From: Apiotrichum sp. Y4204
Lineage: Eukaryota > Basidiomycota > Tremellomycetes > Trichosporonales > Trichosporonaceae
Direction: 5' to 3'
Assembly: GCA_025531455.1 (NCBI GenBank)
Contig: JAMYHL010000021.1
Location: 186,001 to 250,000, forward strand
DNA length: 64,000 nt
Part shown: piece by piece, positions 35,980-49,107 of the stretch
Layout of the letters: each line of letters begins with the position of its first letter
Position numbering within the stretch: position 1 is the first letter of the stretch
The notes under the pieces: generated by a model
Database searches by the model: none
What the model saw: the letters and a program-made list of their open reading frames with translations, nothing else
Told to the model about the DNA's origin: nothing
Made by a program: the position numbers and the translations under genes

Positions 35980-38900
35980 GACGGAAACTGGTTGGGAGTG
36001 GTCTTCAGAAAAGAGAGGGAATCAAGCGTACCATTGAGAGAGATGATGAGAAATCGTCTCAGTTATAAAGAGAGTGGGTGAGGAGGCTCTCCGATGACGG
36101 GGCGAACAAACAAGGGCTGCGGAGGTAAGACAATGTTTGTGGATTGCCACGCGGGGAACGTCACGATCGCGAACACGGACGGATGAGCTGCCGCGGCTAT
36201 CGGAGTCTCGGGGGGAACAAGGGTGTGTGCAGTGTGTGGGGGGTGACAGCGCAGTCGTTGAATCTGGTCTGTTCGAGAATGCAACCAACTGATGCGTGGT
36301 GGTTGATCGAGACAAATCGATGGTGACAGCGACTGAGTGTGGATGTTGGTACACCGAGACCACGAGGCACGCTAGTGGCAAACCAGCACGGCAGCTGCAC
36401 GCTAGAGTACGCAAGTCCAGTCCGATACAGCACAGAAATTGCAGAGGTGGTTGTAGAATTGAAAGCCCTTGTAGCAGCTCAAGACACGACTCACCCAACG
36501 CTAAACACGGCGGCAAGGGAAAACAATAGCCGCGCTAGCCAGTGGTGGCGAGGCGAGAAGCCCTGTGCACGCCTCTTTGCTGGTGGTATAGATGAATTAA
36601 CGCGGCGGCAGCTGCGACGTAGATGTTGATGGCGATGACGACAGTGATGACGGAGACGGAGATGATGAGGATGGAATGGAATAAAGAGGAGATGGATGCA
36701 ATGAATGTTTGTGTCGGGGGAGGAAGATGCAGAATATTGTGAGATTTGGGTGTGTGTATGTGTGTTTGGGTGTGTTTGGGTGGCCACCCTGCACACGGTG
36801 CGCGCTGCACGAGCGCGCACAACCCGCGCCGGAATGGAATGCGTGTGTTTGTGGATTGGAGGACACAGGTCCGGATGTAACGACAGGGTGAACGAACAGG
36901 ACCTGAACCCTACTCCTTGGATCCTTTGGACTTGACCCTTGATTATGCTCAGTGGGTGGCCAATAGAGCCACCATTGCAGCATATCCATCGTGATATTTG
37001 TGTCTGCAGTTCTCCCGATGCCATTTCGATCTCTTCTAAACTCGCTCTTGATGTAACGATAACCCCTCAAAATGCATCTCATGGGACATGTTCGACATGA
37101 GCATGCCCGACATGCAATAATCTTCACTCGCGGACCTGAGCGCGCTGAGCGCCTGAGCCATGAGCCATTCAGCCATGTGTCCATCCTGTCCGATCCTGTC
37201 CGATCCTACCGTGGATAGAGCGTAAAGATCGTATAGAGCACCAACTGCCAGACTGACCGCCCGGTCGCCTAGGATCCTGGGACCACCCGGTCGATATGAC
37301 CTGGCCAAAGAGATTGTGGTGTCGCCAATGTTCGAACCGATGCGCCGATAGACACACACGAATATAGATGGATAATGCGCGCTTCTAGGCTGCTGTTTTG
37401 CGTGCCCAAGACGCACAACTGCCAGCTGCCAGGCCCAACCCACCTCGACACGTTCGACAACAGCACCCACAGCATTTCCTACCCAGACACTGGCTCACAC
37501 ATTGCGTTGCTCACGATACTCCTTCTCATTACTGGGGCCGCAGGTGCAGGGGTCATAGTGATCTGCCGTGTCTGTCCTCATTCGCCCTCTGTAAGTGCCC
37601 AAATGCAGAGTTGCAGGCTCTCAGGAGACAGCCATTCCATCAGCAAAGAAGTTGTACAGACACGGTCTTAATGACGATGAGCGCGTCTCAAGCGGGAGAT
37701 CATGGGAGATGAAGGTCTGGCGTTCTGGCCAGGAAAGAAAATCTTGCGAGAGCGTCGAGTTGAGACCGCCACCGAGAAGCAGTGACCACCGCGGCGCCAC
37801 AGAACACAGTCCCTGAAGCGAACTGTGCGTGCGCGGCTTGTGCGTACCATGTGTGCACTGCGTAGGGAGCTTCGCCAGCTGGCCAGCTGGGATGCCTCTG
37901 CAAAGTCGGTTTGCAGAATACCAAAGGCTCGTATGTGCGGGATATATCGGGCCCCTGTTCTATCGGTCATGTTGGAGTCACGCCCGTTATAGCCCGTTAC
38001 CAGTCCCAATGTTGGCAGAGTGACAGAGTACAGAGTCAAGTGGCCAAGTGGTGGCATGGTGGTGACGGGCTCGGGGACGCATGCATATCCTCGATCCTCG
38101 ACATCAATGAGTCTGTCGCTCGCTATTACTGGGTACTGGGCGCTCACACATTGCGAAACATGTAACACCAGCGATCCACAGTCATGTGTGGCTACCATCT
38201 CGCCATGTCCAAGAAACCGCAGTGGACTCTCTGGAGGCCAAGCGCCTCCGCCCGCACATTGCACGATCCCTCACTCCATCCCCGAGTGGTGACAACATAC
38301 CCTATCACATATTTCGATGTTAAGTCGAATTGATCATCTCATCGTCGCAATAGCCCAAGAAGAGTGTGAACAAGGACGATGTTTGTTTACAGCTCTCCCC
38401 ACGGCTCCCACCCTGTGAGCGATCGAGAGATAGTGAACAAGCTCGTGGGTCACAACGGCATAGATCGGGAGGGTGAATACCTCGCCAAACTTTAAAGAGG
38501 TGGTACTTTCCGTGCAGGAGAGGGAGGTTGAGATAATTGCAGATCGGAGTGTTCAGAGCGGATGGCTTTCTGAAGCGCTGAAGTTGTCCTTCCGTAGAAT
38601 GCGCAGAATCTTCTCCTCCGGCGCAAGAACCGTTCTGCAATCCCACTGTGCCCAGTCCAGGCACCAGGCACATACCGTACCAACGCGTCACACGCGTCAC
38701 ACCCTGAGCTCGGGCCCTCGATTCCCCACAATACCCCGCAGAGCCTGGAACAGTCGACGGATTCAAAATGTCACGTGCAGGCTGCGTGGCCGGAACAGCT
38801 CCTTCGATGACTCAATTGTCGGCGTTAGTAGATGTCGGCGTTATGACATGTGTTTATAATCCCGATTATAACGCCGCATTTTTTGAGAATTCATTCAGGG

Positions 38901-39036
38901 ACTTTTGCGTTGGGTGGCGGACGAAATCGAAGTGTGGGGCGGTGGGTACTGAACAGGAGTTGGCTGTGAGAGGTTGGAGCATGGCTGGGGGGGTGGGTGA
39001 GAGAAAGGGACTTGGGTGCTGGGATGAGAGACCTGG
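35980..39036. other. 3-kb gene-poor tract
   Basis: No gene is supported on either strand; open frames are short and low complexity. It contains GA/GAT-rich runs (36620-36680), a TGTGTGTTTGGG run (36750-36785), a CCTGTCCGAT tandem (37187-37205) and the 18-bp palindrome at 38856. The leftmost part is the promoter of the coiled-coil gene. Confidence 0.5.
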
Positions 39037-39182
39037 TCCTGGCTGGCTGGTTGTATGGTGCTTGGTGTACGGGGCGCTGGCTGGGGTGCTCGCTGGGTGC
39101 TCGCTGGCCGCTCACTGTACGCCCATTGCCTGGTCGCTCTCACTCGCTGGCTGGCTGGCTGGCTGCTGCTGCCTGCTGCTCG
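39037..39182. repeat. CTGGCTGG-rich tract upstream of RPL20
   Basis: Repeated CTGG, GCTGGCTGG and GCTCGCTGG words fill about 145 nt and end about 60 nt before the donor of the RPL20 5'-UTR intron. A tract of the same kind lies upstream of RPL4. Confidence 0.7.
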
Positions 39183-39242
39183 ACACTTGGACATCACCGT
39201 TTCCACCACTGGTTTCCTCTATCCCTCAAAAAAAACTCACGA

Positions 39243-39798
39243 GTGAGTACAGGGCACAGGCAAACAGCGAACAGCGGACACAGCGAGAACAACGACGACA
39301 CGGGAACGGACGACGGAGCACGCGCGGAATCGGCATCGGTATCGGGGTCGACATTGGGAAGGGAATCGCTGTCGGGCGAGGAAGGCGACGGCGAAGAGGA
39401 TGGAATGGGGAGCACGGGTGTGTGCGTCGTGGACGCCGACAGCGAGAACCATCCATCCCCGAACGTACGACCGACCGATTCCCGCGGTATCCGTCCCCAA
39501 CAGCGACTGGCAGCGGGCGAGGAAAGATAAATTGGGGCAATGTCTGCGTCATGATGAGACGGCGGCACTCGTTGAGGCGGGCCGCGGGCGTGTGCGCTGC
39601 GTCTCGGCGCAGCGTGCAGCGCTCCCCCCGACCGAGGAGGCCTCGGAGTCTGCTTGCCAGTCGTGTTGTTGCCAGGCAGATAAGGGTTTTTGGATTCGAC
39701 CTCCGCCGTGCTCCCGTGACCGTCTCGCTGTTATCTCGCTGTTGACCGCTGGACTTTTGCCTCGCCTCGCTTTACACCGCACTGTTACTAATTTGCAG
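39243..39798 (+). other. Probable 5'-UTR intron of RPL20
   Basis: GTGAGTACAG at 39243 is a consensus donor. TTACTAATTTGCAG ending at 39798 is a consensus branch site and acceptor placed one base before the ATG. The 556-nt span has no coding potential I trust and no clear C/D-box snoRNA. Confidence 0.6.
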
Positions 39799-39799
39799 G

Positions 39800-40370
39800 A
39801 TGGGCCGCTTCACCGAGTACTCCGTCGTCGGGCGCAAGCTCCCCACTGAGGCCGACCCCGAGCCCAAGCTCTACCGCATGCGCATCTTCGCGCCCAACGA
39901 GGTTGTCGCCAAGTCGCGCTTCTGGTACTACCTCCGCCAGCTCAAGAAGGCCAAGTCTCACTCGGGTGAGATCGTCGCCGTCAACGTGGTGAGTAGGAGC
40001 GGCTGTTTACGGCCCCACCGAGTTGGTACTAATTGTGCAGATCTCGGAGAAGAAGCCCCAGAAGGTCAAGAACTTTGCCATCTGGCTCCGTTACGACTCG
40101 CGCTCGGGCACCCACAACATGGTCAAGGAGTTCCGCGCCCTCTCGCGCGCCGAGGCCGTCGAGGCCATGTACCAGGACATGGCTGCCCGCCACCGTGCCC
40201 GCTTCCGCTCGGTCCAGATCCTTCGTGTCGCCGAGATTGAGAAGACCGCCGACATCCGCAGGCCGTACATGAAGCAGCTCCTCGAGCCCGGACTCAAGTT
40301 CCCCCTTCCCCACCGCCGCACCAAGTCCAAGGCTTGGTTCGCCGCCAACCGCCCCTCCACCTGGGCCTAA
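39800..40370 (+). CDS. RPL20: 60S ribosomal protein eL20 (L20/L18a)
   Basis: Exons 39800-39988 and 40041-40370 encode 172 aa, the exact length of the yeast protein. Conserved: [40 protein letters not shown], and the C-terminal FPLPHRRTK. It is a structural protein of the large subunit. The ATG sits one base after an acceptor, so expression depends on splicing of the leader intron. Codon use is strongly C-ending (GTC, CTC, AAG), as in highly expressed genes. Confidence 0.97.
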
Positions 40371-43300
40371 GCGGACACCCTTACCATGTACATTGGACAG
40401 GTTACGACCCTCGGCGTGGGGCCATGGAGATGAACCTGTGTGCATTCTGGATACGACCACTATGTTGCGCAGCCTCGAATGTAGAGCATTGTCGAGCTGG
40501 GAATGCCGAGTGTGGAGCGCAGTAGAGCACGCACAGGAGCACAGGGGCAGCGGCACGAGCGAGAAGAAATGGTTGGGAGCAGGCCAGGCGTACACTGACT
40601 GACTACTACTGATAATCTGAACACCATTCCGTCCTCATCACAGCAGTACCAAGCCTCAACGGTTACCACCGTCACCAATCTCGATGGAAACCGCCCCGCG
40701 GACTGATGTGACAGGGATCGCCCGACTCGGTCTGGATTCCACAAACCGACGAATCGTCTTGAAGCTGCGCCAAGTGGAACCCATCAGCAACCCCCAAGCG
40801 GCGTGACTCCTCAAAAGAACCCAAAATTCCACCACTCCCGCGTGGTCGTCGCGGACCTGTATAATAAATCGCAGATCCAGGTCGAACTGGACGGGAGCAG
40901 TAGAACACCGTGTTACAAGCAACGCGGGTTCGAACCCTGCATAGAAAGGCCTAGCAGTCGACCCTCCAGGGAGGGCGCGCCTTTTGTTGTCTTTTCTAGC
41001 GGCGCGCGACGCAGTCAAGTCAAGCATGAGGCATGAGGCAACATTTCTTTAGTGTAATAATGTGTAATCTACTGACTCTCTGCTCTCTCTGATCTCTCAG
41101 CATGTTTTCGCCACATGCCAGGCCACGGGGCAACATTGACAACATCATCCTTCACGACCGACTCGCGGAGCTTAGCGATCACTCGTGGTTTCATTCGCCT
41201 TTAATCGCAGACCTGTGGCAGCACCAGCAGCTAAGATTGCGGCTTGAGCTGCTTGAGTCGAATCCAGCTCATGTAAGTGAGCCCTGTGATCCTGTGATCA
41301 GACAGGGGCCTACATTAGGCCTCACTGTGACACGCCTGCACACCTGCACTGCTGCACTGAGATCTCAGGCCCCGCGAACCACGGCCTCCAAGGTCCAAGT
41401 TTGGCTCTGAATACTCGAAGAACATGAGGCAGCTGCCACTTCAGCTCACGATTCGAGTATCCCCGCACTTCGCGCAAGTTTGGCCAATCTGCGATCAATG
41501 AGTGCCTCTATTACGCTGCGTGAGGTGCTGAATGATTCCGTTGCCGTGGAGGAACATTACACTCTCTACTGTCTACTGGAGTGGCTTGTTCTGTTATGGT
41601 ATGGCGGAAGCCCGGAACTGTTCGGGTCCCTGGCTGAAGCTGCACTCTCCCGACCCACTCGCGTCGGGTTTGATCGTCAAGTCGGCGAGTTCTGAACAGT
41701 CGGGTGTATCCGTCACCTGTGCACCACCCCTGGGCAGGTGGGCATATCGTGCGATGGGTAGCGCCCTCCATTCCGCCGTGAGATCACCCCATGGTCAAGC
41801 TACATCTTTACGAACATGAATGAATCTGGGCGACAGTTGCTGCCAGTGTGGAATGTGGAGACCATGGAGACTAGGGGATCTAAGGACCTCGTTAACCAGG
41901 TTGAACCTCCGAAACCTTCATTCCGTCTGTCGCGCTCTTATGGGGATCATCAGCGGGGTGCCCATTCTCGCGATCACATTGCGGGCACGGTATCAAGATT
42001 CCATTCCAAGTACGAGTGGTACCCTCATTCCTCCCACATGAGTGGAGGACTTGGGGTGCTGTCATCTCAGGCAAGCCAGTCTGTCCATAGGAGCATACCC
42101 ATCTCGGCTGCCACCGACCACCTCGCCACCTCGTTGCCCCCGCTCAGCGCGGTTCAGCTGTCATGAGATTCTCACGACACTCTCCCCCCGTATTGTCCAC
42201 TGGGATTGTAAGCCGGCGATTTGTAGCTTTCTTTCCACAGTACGCCCCACATGTGGAGTCTGGGCCACGATCCGGCACGGGGATGCGGAACGGAGACTAG
42301 GACAATAACAGTGAGAGGCAAGAGGGGTGCCTGGCAAGTACGTCAGTTGTGGTCCCTCCGTGATCAACATGGTTAGTGCGCAGTGCGACTGACTGGGGTC
42401 ACCGCGATCAGTGGCCGTGGCTAGTGGATAAGGACACTGCTATGATTGGAGTGGACGGAAGTCACACTGAGCCGAGCGACCGAGATCAGCGGAGTACATA
42501 CGCGTGTCGGCGGCGGCCCGGACCGCGCGCTCCCGCCTCCGCCCTGTTGGCTGCACGCCTCGAGATCTAGTGTCGGGCAATGGTCGCAAACTGTTCACAA
42601 GGGTGGAGACTGAGGGGAGGAGATAGCCTATAAACAACACGTACCATGCTGCCGTGTCCGCTCTGCATCGTGTACTCGTGTGTGTGCGCCGTTTCATCCC
42701 ACGCACTCTAGTACACTCTACCGTGGACTCCAGTATCATATCTTGTCCACATCGGCCAGGTTCGGGCTCATCGGGCCGGGCGGACGGACGTCGACGCCGT
42801 CGTCCACCGGCGACCAAGCTAGTGGGATGCATGCCTCGGAGCTCGGCGATCGGAGACTTTTTGGGGGGTGTTAGTGTGTTTTTATTGTTTAGAGTTGTGT
42901 GCGTCCTCCCCGCAATGCCGTACATCGAAGATACTTGGGAGATTCAGAACGTCGGGTTGGCCGGATGCTAATATCGACAACTAGGTGTCCATCTGCTTGC
43001 TCTTGCTCGGCGCTCGGGATCTTGTGATCTGTTCAGTTCTGCATACCCGCATACGTACTTCTTCTTCTTCGGTTTTGTCAGTTATGGAACCGTGGAGAGC
43101 GTATGGCAGCGCGCGAGAAGCTGCGATGCTGCAGAAGCTGCTGCGCTGAGAAGCCTCTGTGGGCAATGATCCGGATCCGGTCGAGCACAAAGCGCAGACT
43201 ACGAGGATGGAAAGGTTACGCTCACTGTTCGCTTACGACCGCCTTGCAGGTGAACAGCTCTCGCATCCACTGACGACTCGGGACAGGATGAACAGGACAC

Positions 43301-45848
43301 AAACAATAGAAAGGTGAGTCAGATAGGGTGGTGCCAGGGACTGGGTTTCCCGCAATTGAATCCAGATATCCAGATCGGAGACATTGACGCAGGATCGCAG
43401 GATCACAGGAGCACAGGAACGTGTTCTCTTTACCCACTTTGCAAAAGTGTGCAGAGTGTGTAAAGTGTGTCATGATGGAAACGGTGTCTCACTGGTCGCG
43501 GGCAGACCACAATTGCTGGCTTCGATCAGGCTGCTCTGAATGTACTTGGCTCTACTTGGCTGCGATCACTTGTGGGTACTAGGACGGAGCGATGTAGGGA
43601 CATTGAGGGTGAAAGCTACAAGTTCGCGCCTTTACGACTGGCGGTCGTACAACCAGTAGACATTGATCATCTCTCCAGCTCTGCCAGAATCGGAATGCAC
43701 ACTCGTGGATCTCTGAGCTCTGTTCACCGTGCAGCGTCTTTCAGTGCCGCAGCGCCGCAGCGACGCAGCCGAAATACCGGGATCTGAGGACTGCCTGCGA
43801 CACGCCGCTGGCCCCTTGGCGCCGCCGCAGCTGCGAGGTTTGCGGAATGCGATGCGGTCCGCGAGCCGTGCGCAGGGGGACTGATGACTTCCATGCTGTG
43901 GATACATGCTGTGGATCGTATGGAGAGGTGGAGTCGGCCGAGACGCAGGAGCAGGAAACATGGAGGCGCTGGCGTCAACCGACTCGAGGTGGCTTCATCT
44001 TCTCGCCGGACACGCCCGTTACTCCCGACTTGTAGTTACTCCGCACCCCGCGGGCGAGAGTGACACACTAACTCGCCAACTGCCACCCTCCAGATCCGCC
44101 AACTGAGACACTGTAGTCACGTACGTCTCGTGCAGCAGCCATATGGACATGGCAGCCGTCCGGCGAAAACGTCCGGCACAACTTGGAGACGCGACGCTGA
44201 AAAGGCTGGGTTGCGCGCCTCGGCAGACAGAGTGTCGGAAGTTCAGAAACTTACTCATGTCTCATGACTCGGCAGCTTGCTTAATTACACTAATTGAAAT
44301 GGAACCGGGAAAGCATGTCTAATACAGAGAATGGTCCTTGTGAAAAAAAGAGCTTTCTTTTCATTGTTCCGACCGCCAAGCCACTGATTGCAGAAATTGG
44401 GTTTGATCGCGAGAGGCGAAGGCAGACTACCCAGATCCAGGACCCGGATGGCCAGGAGGCCCGGATTCCAGGATCACGGCAACATGGCGGGTCCGATTCC
44501 GATCAGTGCGAATGCGGTCTGGTGCGGCTACAACAGGCTGTTACTTGTCAACTTGTAGCTTGTTGCTGATCGCGCACGCGAGAGCTTGAGCTTGCAGCTT
44601 GCGCGCGCATGTAGTCTAGTACAAGTGTGCGAGCTGCAAGACATATAAGACACTGACTGCCTTTTATCAGGTACAGCTAATGTGGCGCGCTCGATGATGC
44701 CATGCCCCTTAGTAGCACTTTGTACCTGCCTTGAAAGCGCACGAAGATTTTGCAGGTTGTATTATACGCGAGATTGCAGCCCCCTTCCTGGCGCACCGAT
44801 TGCATTTCTCCTGCCCTTTGTGGCCGATGACGGGTCTCTCACTACTCGCTCTCACGGCCTATCGGTCATACCTCTGGCCCTATCCCATGCCCTCTCATCA
44901 GCATCAGCCTCCTACGCACCTTTCTACCCGTAGCCAGCCGTGACTCATCTCCACTGACAGCCTCTGGGCGCCGTCCCTACGGACCGAGACACAGTGGCCC
45001 CGAACCCTGAGACCCCGACCCCGACCCCAGAGTGCAGCGGCCCTTGACCGATCGCAACCGTGAAGCGAACGCGGCCTTGATGAAGCTGGGGAAAAAAAAA
45101 AAATTGAGACAGACACTCATCACCACTTATTCCGGCCACTCAGCCACTGCCCGCACCCACGTCCCTCTCCCTCGATCTCAATCCTGCGCCGCCAGCGCCA
45201 CCTTCCCCAGGTCCCTGCCGCATAATCTGTCGCGCGGTAACTCGGAGGGCCGCACGCCGGCACCGGTCCATCGGCCACCGCCCATCATCCTGTCGCACTA
45301 TCCAAGCCTCCGTCTCCGTACCATACCCGCCAGCGGCCAGCGTGCTCGCCGGTCTTAGCGGCCCTATGTCCTCCCTGTCCCAATGCATATTCCGGATTTC
45401 CTCTGCACTTCCAGCTGCTTCCAGGAGTCTTGATCCTTAGCGCCTCTGGCGGCCAGCCTCGAAGCCGCCTCCCGGGTTCGCAGCTGAGCTCCTCATTCCC
45501 CGTCTGTAGCCTCCTTCTCGTGTCTGGGATCGGACGGCCGTGATGGCAAACGCGATCACTACTAACTATCCACTCGCTGCTTCACATCATCATCCACTTG
45601 CTCATCATCGCGGCAGTCGCCCGCGCGATCAGTGCCGCGCCGACCACGACTCTCGACTCTGGGACGAAACGACATAAACGACCTACGATCCCGGACTGAT
45701 CGATCGCCTCCATTCCAACTCCCAACCCATCCCCCGTCGATGAACATACACCCCCCGCCGACGCTCTTCCTCTCCCACCCCCGCTGATCGGCTCCACTGG
45801 CGGGTCCCGTGCGCACTTCTTCCCCCGAGAGCCGACCACTCCCCGCCC
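40371..45848. other. 5.5-kb gene-poor tract
   Basis: Apart from a weak two-exon candidate at 41102-41695, nothing here supports a gene. Base composition is visibly less GC-rich than in neighbouring genes. Features: a tRNA T-arm-like word without a tRNA (40925), CAGGAT clusters (43390-43420, 44440-44480), inverted-repeat-rich DNA, and an A12 run at 45092-45104. The last 800 nt are the CT-rich leader and promoter of the receptor gene. Confidence 0.45.
41102..41695 (+). CDS. Weak candidate two-exon gene
   Basis: An ATG-led segment 41102-41272 ends at a clean donor (CAT then GTAAGTGAG). A second open segment, 41429-41695, begins after an AG and reads ITLREVLNDSVAVEE and LYCLLEWLVLLWYGG, which looks protein-like. 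Joined they give 145 aa in phase. The acceptor is weak and composition is unlike the strong genes nearby. I recognise no family. It could be a relic or chance. Confidence 0.28.
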
Positions 45849-48440
45849 ATGCCGTTGGACGCTCCGGCAGGCGTCGGCGGGGTCCTCCCCGGCGCCCTCC
45901 CCCAGGACTTTCCCAAGGCGACCGAACTCTACAACCACCACCTCATGTACATTGCGCCCGAGGTTTCCCTCGACGAGAGCCGCACTTGGGTGCTGGGGGT
46001 CGACACGACGATTCTGGTGGGTAGTGTGTGTGGATGGAATGGGTTGTGTGGATGTGGATGGGCATGGGCATGTGGCTTGGCATGTGGCGAAGCGCGCTAA
46101 ACGTCCGATGATGGAACTGAAACTCGGGCTACGGATTCCGCTGACACCAGTCGCTCACCCTCATCGGCTCGTTCTTCATCATCGGGCGGATCCAGTGGAA
46201 CGAATACAAGGGGCGCGGCGCGACGACGCGCATGCGCTTTGTCGAGTCGCTCATCTTTACTGATGTCGTGATGGGCATTGTCGGCCTCATCGGGTGTGGC
46301 ATGCAGCTCGACCACAAGTATCTCCAAATTGACTCGCCGACATGCAACGGCCTCGGCGTCATGATGGTTGCCGTCTTCTGGTCCCAGCATCTGTGGACCC
46401 TCTTGCTCGCCCTCTCTACATTCATGATCCTCGTTCATGTACGTCCTCTCTTCCCGGTTGTTCTCACCCCAGCCCCTCCATTCCTTAACCTCCCGCATCG
46501 AAAAGTCATGGTACTGGGCCTGGCCGGTCGTGTGGGGCATCTCCCTCGCCGTCGGCCTCATCGGTCTGTTCGTGTACGGCTACGGCCCAGGTGAGCTAGA
46601 GCGTTATGCTGAGCTGACAGAAGCCGGCGGCATATGTTTCTACCAAAACAATGCAGGCCTGTACGCCGAGCTCATGCAGTTCCTCCCCCGCGCGATCGTG
46701 TTCATCTGCATCGCCATCCTGTACGGCAAACTGTACATCTTCCTCAAACGCCCCGACAAGATCCGCACCGGCTTCTCAGACCCGTCCCACTCGACCGACT
46801 CGTCGCACCGGTGGTCTGGTGTGCGCTCGCGGTCGAAATGGTTTGGCCGGGGGACGAAGGTCCAGGACGGCGGAGCCGGTGCCCAGTCGACGGCCAGCAG
46901 GAGGTCGGCCCCTGGACCGATAGAGCTCCCCATGCCCCCAAATGCGGACCCGCCCCCGTCTCCGAGCAAGCCCGAACCGCGGATAGAGCGCGGGCCATTC
47001 AAGACGCAGCGCCACTCCCACCGTCACGCCCCCTCTGACGTTCCTCCGTGGGAGCGTCTCGAACTCCCGGCCTTCCAGGTCGATGGGGAGCGGTTTGGCG
47101 GGTATGAAGTACATGACCATCGGCATTGGCGCGACTGGAATGGGTTTGCGGGGCGGAAACGCAACAGCAACATGCTCAGTGTCACTTCGCCAATTACTTC
47201 TCCCACAAAAGGCGTGTACGAGCCCACCCTTCCGGATACCCTGCATGAGGGCAAGGTGTCCCCCACCGCTAGCTACTTTCCTCTTCCGTCGACAAACGCG
47301 TCCTCCTTTGGCACGAATACTCCGCCGCCAGTGATTGTCGACAGGGCGCCGCCAAGCACCAGCAGTGAGAGCACGATTGCCTCTCCGACATCGACGGCGG
47401 TGGAGCCCAGCGACGGCGCCGGGCCCCACCGCCGCCCGTCGACCTTTTCGCAAGTGTCGGGTTCCTCCGAGATTGACGGCCTCAAGCTGCCGTCGGTGCC
47501 AAACTCGGCGACGACGCTGAACGAGGTCTGCGAACTGCGCCGCGACTCGATTCCCGACGGCACCATTCCGTTCCGCAGGATGTCGGGACTCGCTGTCCCA
47601 GGTGGGCTCCCTGCACCCCGCTCGCGCCCGTCGCTCGTGTCCATCCCCAGTGCCGCCGAGGTGCACCAAACGGCGTCCCAGCGCTCTATCGACCGCTCGT
47701 CACCGCTCCCGATGGCGGGCAAGGACCCGGAGAAGGGCTGCGTGGACTACGAGGACGATGATGAGGAAGACGACCACGGAAACGATACCTGGGACCTGGC
47801 GCGCATGCTCAAGGAGGAACCACCGGACGCCGACCGTAATCCGTTTGCGATTCAGACGGCGACGAGCGAGAACGTTGAATACGTACCGGAATCCCTTGCA
47901 TCTTACCTCAACCGCAAGACTGCGCTCCTGATGCTCTGGTTTCCCCTTGGCGTGAGTTTCCAACAGTCAACCCCAGCTAACCCCCAGTATGTGCTCCTCT
48001 TCTCGGTATCGATGGTGCGCCTGATCTACGACTTTTCAGGTAACCCGCCAATCGCGCTGCGCGCCATCTCGCGCTGGATGATGTTCGGGCAGGGTCTGCT
48101 CGACGCGATCATCTACGGCCTGGTGGAGTGGCACACGAAGCGCGTCGTCCGCCGCCGCGTGCGCAAGGGCACGTTTGCGTCGCACAACTCGGGCGGCTCG
48201 CACCACTCGGGCTTTGGCAGCGCAATGCGTAACCTGAACCCACTGCGGAAGCACGGACACAGTCATGGAAACGGAAACGGAAACGGACACGGAAGCAAGC
48301 GCGAGTCGCACACGGGAACGGGCACGGGGTCGGCGCTCCGCGACGCCGGGTCGCCCACCGTGAGCTTTGCCGAGCCCGAGCGGTCAATCCTGCACCGACT
48401 TGATGAGCAGAAACAGAGCGAGACGAGCGGCGAGACGTAG
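45849..48440 (+). CDS. CAR/Git3-type G-protein-coupled receptor, Gpr4-like
   Basis: Exons 45849-46016, 46151-46438, 46473-46590, 46621-47951 and 47988-48440 give 785 aa. Five hydrophobic helices lie in the first 240 residues, including SLTLIGSFFIIGRIQW, FTDVVMGIVGLIGCGMQL, FWSQHLWTLLLALSTFMILV and WYWAWPVVWGISLAVGLIGL. A loop of about 380 residues follows, rich in Ser/Pro and His and probably cytosolic. The last two helices are LMLWFPLG/YVLLFSVSMVRLIYDF and FGQGLLDAIIYGLVEW, then a basic tail with an HGNGNGNGHG run. This layout matches tremellomycete Gpr4-like nutrient receptors acting through G-alpha and cAMP. The ligand is unknown. The exon 1 donor is GTGGGT. Confidence 0.8.
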
Positions 48441-49107
48441 TACCACTGCACACATAGCTAGCATAGCACCAGCACCAACACATCCGTAGCATCTGCCATT
48501 ATAGATATGTATGTACACTATTGCCATCCGTCAAGTCAGAAAGAGGTAGAGGGTTGCTGTCTGCCACATTGCCATATCGAGAACAGAGAGAAGTGTACCC
48601 CCCACGACTAATTCCGCGGAATCGAGGAGCATGAATCATGAATCTGGGCCTTTCTCATTTTGGTTCCGGTAGAGGTTGTTACGTTATCTGTCTCCGCATG
48701 GAGAATGTGCGGATGATGCGCAGCACGCAGTTCCGGGGGCACAGTGGCCGCGCCATGGCTGTGCCTCTTTGTGCAGCTGCGCGAGCTGCGTATATGCGTA
48801 CAGCTACTTTGATGCCACTCTGAGCCAGAGTTGTACCATACCATTCAGCTGTACTCGACGACCTCGACGTCGTATCCTCTTTCCTTCATCACATCCCACT
48901 CTCACTCCCATCTACAGGCCGACACGAGACGACACGACCGACGACTCGGCATAGCTAGACGCCAGCGGTGCATCCACCTCGACTTGCGACTCTGTTTCGA
49001 TCCGTTCCGCTCCTCGCTTCTTTCTCCGCGCGCGTCCGTTCCCCTCCCACCACGTCACCTTCGCAAACGCCTTCTCGGCCCCTCTCCCCGCCACCCCGAT
49101 CGCCGGG
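48441..49107. other. Intergenic upstream of the four-TM gene
   Basis: Receptor 3' flank and promoter of the next plus-strand gene. No gene is seen. Confidence 0.5.

Noticed and set aside
39540..39700. C/D-box snoRNA in the RPL20 leader intron (ATGATGA at 39550)
   Set aside because: No CTGA D box at a suitable distance and no terminal stem.
38768..39745. 325-residue plus-strand open frame before RPL20
   Set aside because: It runs through the CTGGCTGG tract and the leader intron and is low complexity; better read as promoter and UTR.
40895..40960. tRNA gene suggested by GCGGGTTCGAACCCTGC
   Set aside because: A five-pair T-arm forms, but no matching acceptor strand, A box or anticodon arm is found upstream on either strand.
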